Positions 5,617-8,663 of a stretch of 8,663 nt of DNA are shown piece by piece. The translations under genes and the position numbers were made by a program. The stretch's first letter is position 1; every line of letters begins with the position of its first letter. The notes under the pieces are model-generated. The model was not told the DNA's origin, did no database searches, and worked only from the letters and a program-made list of their open reading frames with translations. The stretch covers positions 1 to 8,663 of the forward strand of contig JAQBZS010000250.1 in the NCBI GenBank assembly GCA_027622115.1, read 5' to 3'. This DNA is from Planctomycetota bacterium. GTDB taxonomy: Bacteria; Planctomycetota; Planctomycetia; Planctomycetales; Planctomycetaceae.

Positions 5617-6150
5617 GTGACCGAACATCTAACCGACCAGTCGCCGCTGGATGCTCATCACGTGGTCTATGTGGGGAGTTTCGATCCCTTCACGTTGGGT
5701 CACGAACATATCGTCAAGCGCGCGGCCAAGATCTTTGATCGCGTCACCGTGGGGATCGGCATCAACCCGGACAAAGAATCGTTGCTGACGTCCGACGAGC
5801 GATTCGACCTCACGCAACGCGTGCTGGCACCGATCAAGAATGTTGAAGTGAAGTGCTTTACCGGCCTGGCGGTGAATTTTGTCCGCAAGTGCGGAGCCGG
5901 TGTCATTTTGCGCGGCGTTCGCACGCTGACCGACATGGAAGCGGAATTCACCATGTCGCTCGCGAATAGCCGGCTGGACAGCGGCATCGAAACGGTCTTC
6001 CTGACAGCCAGCGAAAGTTACACTCACATTTCGAGTTCGCTCATTAAGCAGATCGCCCATTTCGAACGCGACCCAGCCGGAGACCGACTTCGCAAGTTTG
6101 TCCCCGAACCGGTAGTCGACGTGCTGATTGAGAAGTATCGAGCCGTTTAA
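5617..6150 (+). CDS. coaD: pantetheine-phosphate adenylyltransferase
   Basis: This enzyme transfers an adenylyl group from ATP to 4'-phosphopantetheine to form dephospho-CoA, the penultimate step of coenzyme A synthesis, in the cytoplasm as a hexamer in known cases. The protein has 177 residues, about 15 more than many CoaD proteins because of an N-terminal extension (MTEHLTDQSPLDAHH). Family motifs are present: YVGSFDPFTLGH with the nucleotidyltransferase (T/H)xGH at residues 26-29, RGVR at 99-102, and ISSSLIK at 138-144, the counterpart of the usual ISST/S-x-x-K-E. Usually the first motif reads T-N-G-H; here Leu replaces Asn. The GTG start is supported by AAAGG at 5606-5610 with six bases of spacing. 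An alternative shorter start is not obvious because no Met precedes the first motif. The gene follows serA by 70 bases and may share its transcript. It converges on the methyltransferase-like gene with a 61-base gap. Confidence 0.95.
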   Translation: MTEHLTDQSPLDAHHVVYVGSFDPFTLGHEHIVKRAAKIFDRVTVGIGINPDKESLLTSDERFDLTQRVLAPIKNVEVKCFTGLAVNFVRKCGAGVILRGVRTLTDMEAEFTMSLANSRLDSGIETVFLTASESYTHISSSLIKQIAHFERDPAGDRLRKFVPEPVVDVLIEKYRAV

Positions 6151-6211
6151 TCTGACTGATCCGTCCGATCCGACTGATCGGTCACATTTCCTGACCATCT
6201 TGCGCAGGATT

Positions 6212-7447
6212 TCAATCCGATTTCCGTCGCATGAGCATCAAGTCGAACTTCAGCAAAATGTCCAACAGATGTCGGCAGACTCGCTCAACCTCGTGGTCCA
6301 AGGGACGTTGCTGGTAATCGTCTGCTATCAAACTCACGATTTCGGCCATCGTGTGCGTGTTGTCCGCCAACTCCGCGAAACGACGGGCGGCTGGGACCAC
6401 CTGGAAGTTGATGTTGACGTCGATGCCATCGGGACCGCTCAGCTTGAACGAGAAGACTTCGTTCTCGTCGCCCGCTCGCAGGATTGCATCTCGGAGCCCG
6501 TTCGATTCCGCAAGCCGACTGAAGAACGGAATGTTGTGCGGGTCGGAAACGTCGGCTCGGTTGTAGGGTTTCGTCGACACCCACATGGAATGCCACACGA
6601 TGTTGCCCCAAAACAACTCGGCCGCCGCCAATTGGTCTCGGTACGGCAGCTTGCCGACTCGCTCTTGGAGTTGTTCGTCGCGAAAGGCAAAACCGGGCTC
6701 GTAAAAGGCGCGGGCTTCCGTCGTGAACTGCGCATGATGCAGGCTGGCTCCGTCCAGGAGTTCTAGGATTTCGTCGATAGCGAAGCAGTGCGAATTGTCC
6801 AGCGCGGCTTCCACGGGATTGATGTCCGAGACCATCGCTTCGGCCCGCTTAAACCAATTGCTCGCCGGCAGCGATTCGACCAGGAGTCGTGTTCCGTCAA
6901 CTCGAGCCACTCGTGAATTCGTCGCGGAATTGATCAGGCCCGTCAGAGCCCGCAACTGTTGCAATCCAGCCTGTGCCCAGCGGCCGGGGACTTGTAGCCA
7001 CATGGCGGCTTCGTCCTTCATGACCGATCGCAGCGCGCCGAGAGCCGTATCCGCATGTTCGGCTCGCGAAATCGCGTCTCCGCAGCCCACGAAATCGAAC
7101 GACCCACCGTCGAGACTCGGCAAATCCTCAAGCGAGCCGTCGATCCATTCGATGCGATCTGCCAATCCGAGTTTCCGCAACCGGCCTTGCGCGATGGCAC
7201 GAGCGGCCCGGTTCGGTGCGAGGGTTACGATTTGGGCGTCGGTCTCTTGAAGTTGGGCTGCCAGGTGCGTGAGCGTGTCGCCGACTCCGATCACGAGTGC
7301 CCGAAAGTTCGCGGAAATCTCCAGCCGCCCGCGAAAGCAGTAGAAGTTGACAGCGTCGAGATCGACCGGCGTCGCCACGTCGAAACGAGTGTCGTCGGGT
7401 TGCGACGAAATTGTGGACGCGGTTGATTGTCGAACGTTGGTCGTCAT
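6212..7447 (-). CDS. divergent class I SAM-dependent methyltransferase-like protein
   Basis: The protein has 411 residues. ATG 7447 is chosen because GGAGGAG (7458-7452) precedes it at good spacing; the frame is open further upstream but without support. Residues 48-155 look like a Rossmann methyltransferase: strand 1 and its loop ALVIGVGDTLTHLA (50-63), strand 2 IVTLAPN, then an adenine-region acidic pair WIDGSLEDLP (101-110), strand 4 FDFVGCGDAISR (117-128) and a LRSVMKDEAAMWLQV segment (139-153). The acidic residue that normally ends strand 1 in the E/D-x-G-x-G motif is replaced by Ile53, and strand 2 ends in Thr-Leu-Ala rather than an acidic residue, so SAM binding may be altered or lost. 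The C-terminal 250 residues contain SHCFAIDEILELLDGASL, typical of the tail of related methyltransferases, and a helical end. The substrate is unknown. The gene lies 91 bases downstream of the CPBP protease gene on the same strand, so cotranscription is plausible. Confidence 0.7.
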   Translation of the reverse strand: MTTNVRQSTASTISSQPDDTRFDVATPVDLDAVNFYCFRGRLEISANFRALVIGVGDTLTHLAAQLQETDAQIVTLAPNRAARAIAQGRLRKLGLADRIEWIDGSLEDLPSLDGGSFDFVGCGDAISRAEHADTALGALRSVMKDEAAMWLQVPGRWAQAGLQQLRALTGLINSATNSRVARVDGTRLLVESLPASNWFKRAEAMVSDINPVEAALDNSHCFAIDEILELLDGASLHHAQFTTEARAFYEPGFAFRDEQLQERVGKLPYRDQLAAAELFWGNIVWHSMWVSTKPYNRADVSDPHNIPFFSRLAESNGLRDAILRAGDENEVFSFKLSGPDGIDVNINFQVVPAARRFAELADNTHTMAEIVSLIADDYQQRPLDHEVERVCRHLLDILLKFDLMLMRRKSD

Positions 7448-7538
7448 CAGACTCCTCCATGAGTCGGGCAGTGGATACAACGGTTGCGCGGAAAGGACGT
7501 GTTGAAACGAATCGGCAATTCAAGCCCGCATGCACAAT

Positions 7539-8327
7539 CTAGTCCGGCACGACCAGCAGAATTCCGACAAGTAGGTCATACGCCGCATGGGTGCCGACCG
7601 TGATCCCGAAGCCTCGCACAAAAAACAGCGACGCAAAGTAGACGCCCGCCACGGCTCGGAACGTAAAGCTGAACAGCGTGAGATGATCGCCAGCGGCTCC
7701 GATGTAATGCGCCCAGGAAAACAGCAAACTGGTTCCCAGCACGGACAAGACACAGGCCCAACTTGTCGACAGGCCCATGCGTCGAAATGCAAAAAACACA
7801 ATCGGCAACAGGCACAGCCGAAAGAGCACTTCTTCATAGATCCCAGCACCGATGAACGTAATGAGCTGGGCGCTTTGCGAATCGACGACGCCGACATTCG
7901 CGGTGACTTGCGAGTTGATGCTGAAGCGATGGAAGGCCAAGTCCTGCACCTGACACACCAGTCGCAGCAAAAAGGCGAAGATCAGACTTTCGGCACACAT
8001 CCCGACAAACGTGTCCAGCGACATCTTCCAGGGATGTCGTCCGGCCATATGCCACGCCAGCAGTCCACACACGATCAAGGCGGGCAGAAGAATGGCGGAG
8101 CCGAAACCGATTTGCAGCAGCGATTCGCGCAACCAGAAGTCCGCTCCGTTGCGAATCGTCTCGGGCCGATTGCCGCCCATGATCAAGACGCCGGCCTCGT
8201 AAATCACGAGCAGCGGAGCCAGGAAAATCAACGACGGCAACGGGCGTCTCGCGGTATACCAATACACCGGTGACGTCACGGGCGAATGCGCGATGACGGA
8301 ATTGCTGGCCGCGATAGCTGTGCTCAT
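7539..8327 (-). CDS. CPBP-family intramembrane glutamic protease
   Basis: This is a polytopic membrane protein of 262 residues, of the CPBP (CAAX protease and bacteriocin-processing, Abi) family, related to Rce1. All three family motifs are present: EExxxR in YEEVLFR (Glu165, Glu166, Arg170), FxxxH in FSWAHY (Phe203, His207) and HxxxD in HAAYD (His247, Asp251). About seven hydrophobic segments are visible, near residues 32-49, 75-96, 104-125, 155-181, 188-209, 217-237 and 242-260. The start ATG 8327 gives a short hydrophilic leader and then YTARRPLPSLIFLAPLLVIYEAG, split here only by memory of relatives, which begin similarly. The frame is open to 8528, but those 67 residues are Ser/Arg-rich and not family-like. 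No Shine-Dalgarno sequence is seen before 8327. Bacterial members may process peptides or serve in self-immunity, but most are uncharacterised. The methyltransferase-like gene follows on the same strand. Confidence 0.88.
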   Translation of the reverse strand: MSTAIAASNSVIAHSPVTSPVYWYTARRPLPSLIFLAPLLVIYEAGVLIMGGNRPETIRNGADFWLRESLLQIGFGSAILLPALIVCGLLAWHMAGRHPWKMSLDTFVGMCAESLIFAFLLRLVCQVQDLAFHRFSINSQVTANVGVVDSQSAQLITFIGAGIYEEVLFRLCLLPIVFFAFRRMGLSTSWACVLSVLGTSLLFSWAHYIGAAGDHLTLFSFTFRAVAGVYFASLFFVRGFGITVGTHAAYDLLVGILLVVPD

Positions 8328-8514
8328 GGGTGATGATCGTGAAGCAGCTTGGTCGGAACTTGAGCAAATCCGGCGCATCGAGCAGAAAATGACTGAATTC
8401 CAGTCGAACACCACCCGCGCGGACGGAATGCGTGAATCACTGTTTAGAAAATCGGTCGTACGGCTTGCCGAGCCTGAAGGTTTTTCGATTCTCGACTTGA
8501 TCCACGCCATTTGA
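8293..8514 (+). CDS. possible small protein, divergent from and overlapping the CPBP gene
   Basis: This plus-strand frame encodes 73 residues from ATG 8293, or 62 from ATG 8326, which overlaps the CPBP start codon on the opposite strand. Its composition is that of a charged helical protein (DDREAAWSELEQIRRIEQKM and a C-terminal EGFSILDLIHAI), more natural than the Ser/Arg-rich translation of the opposite strand over the same DNA. There is no clear Shine-Dalgarno sequence for either start. A hairpin lies 19 bases beyond the stop. I do not recognise a family, and it could be a chance frame or the remnant of a longer gene. Confidence 0.35.
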   Translation: MTELLAAIAVLMGDDREAAWSELEQIRRIEQKMTEFQSNTTRADGMRESLFRKSVVRLAEPEGFSILDLIHAI

Positions 8515-8533
8515 CCTCGTGAAACCACGGCGT

Positions 8534-8552
8534 ACGTTTGAAGGTCAAACGT
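8534..8552. repeat. hairpin with perfect 8-bp arms
   Basis: ACGTTTGA-agg-TCAAACGT forms a short symmetrical stem between the small plus-strand ORF and the second GGGTCTGACC copy. It has no following T run, so it is a weak terminator at best. Confidence 0.5.
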
Positions 8553-8559
8553 TGAAAGC

Positions 8560-8588
8560 TAGAAGCTATCTGAAAAAGGGGTCTGACC
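8560..8588 (+). repeat. dispersed GGGTCTGACC motif, copy 2
   Basis: This is identical to 5547-5574 apart from one extra T at 8567. It lies nine bases beyond the stop of the minus-strand partial gene. Read on the minus strand it is GGTCAGACC, then CC and TTTTT, loosely like a terminator for that gene. Copy 1 has the same strand orientation but no minus-strand gene ends there, so the terminator reading does not explain both copies. Confidence 0.8.
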
Positions 8589-8597
8589 TAGCTCGGA

Positions 8598-8663
8598 TTA
8601 TTCACTGTAGGGTGTGTCGAGGTCGTAAACCGTTGGTGCGTCATCAGCAAACCAATTCACGTC
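8598..8663 (-). CDS. C-terminal end of a gene entering from the right edge
   Basis: The last 21 codons before TAA (8600-8598) read DVNWFADDAPTVYDLDTPYS followed by Glu. The composition is acidic and aromatic, natural for the soluble C-terminus of a protein, and no stop interrupts it up to the window edge. The product cannot be identified from this fragment. The stop is followed immediately by the dispersed GGGTCTGACC element. Confidence 0.5.
   Translation of the reverse strand, partial: DVNWFADDAPTVYDLDTPYSE

Noticed and set aside
6151..6211. CCGATC-cgact-GATCGG hairpin between the convergent coaD and methyltransferase-like genes as a terminator.
   Set aside because: The stem is only six bases, with no T run on either side; I cannot call it a terminator.

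Overview
The window looks like a piece of a planctomycete-type chromosome. This is an inference from protein style: a 546-residue SerA, a CPBP membrane protease and a RayT-type transposase remnant all resemble planctomycete families as I remember them, and several starts lack a Shine-Dalgarno sequence. No rRNA or other taxonomic marker is present, so the assignment is tentative.

There are two kinds of DNA here. Positions 1 to about 3830 are accessory and visibly decaying. They hold a truncated DUF1801 gene with an ochre codon, an unrecognised 315-residue protein (466-1413), and about 760 bases with no convincing gene but many repeats: an 18-bp minisatellite, a diverged 23-bp inverted-repeat pair and a perfect 18-bp-arm hairpin with a T run. 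A possible two-helix membrane protein follows (2173-2598). Next is a promoter-driven two-gene unit of a small conserved protein and a retropepsin-like aspartic protease that carries an amber codon just before its active-site Asp. The region ends with the 3' remnant of a RayT-type transposase gene on the minus strand.

Positions 3906 to 8327 are intact, ordinary chromosome. serA (phosphoglycerate dehydrogenase, serine synthesis) and coaD (phosphopantetheine adenylyltransferase, coenzyme A synthesis) lie head to tail on the plus strand. They converge on a minus-strand pair: a CPBP intramembrane protease and, downstream of it, a divergent methyltransferase-like protein. Beyond the CPBP start are a possible small divergent ORF, a hairpin and the last codons of a minus-strand gene that enters from the right edge.

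Two near-identical copies of a 28/29-bp motif containing GGGTCTGACC lie about 3 kb apart in intergenic DNA, one between serA and coaD and one at the right end. They look like dispersed palindromic elements. The best candidate for an under-described system is the small-protein plus retropepsin pair. In it, the Shine-Dalgarno sequence of the protease gene is built from the codons of the Lys-Gly-Gly-Arg-Arg tail of its partner, and the two genes overlap by four bases. This copy is probably dead.
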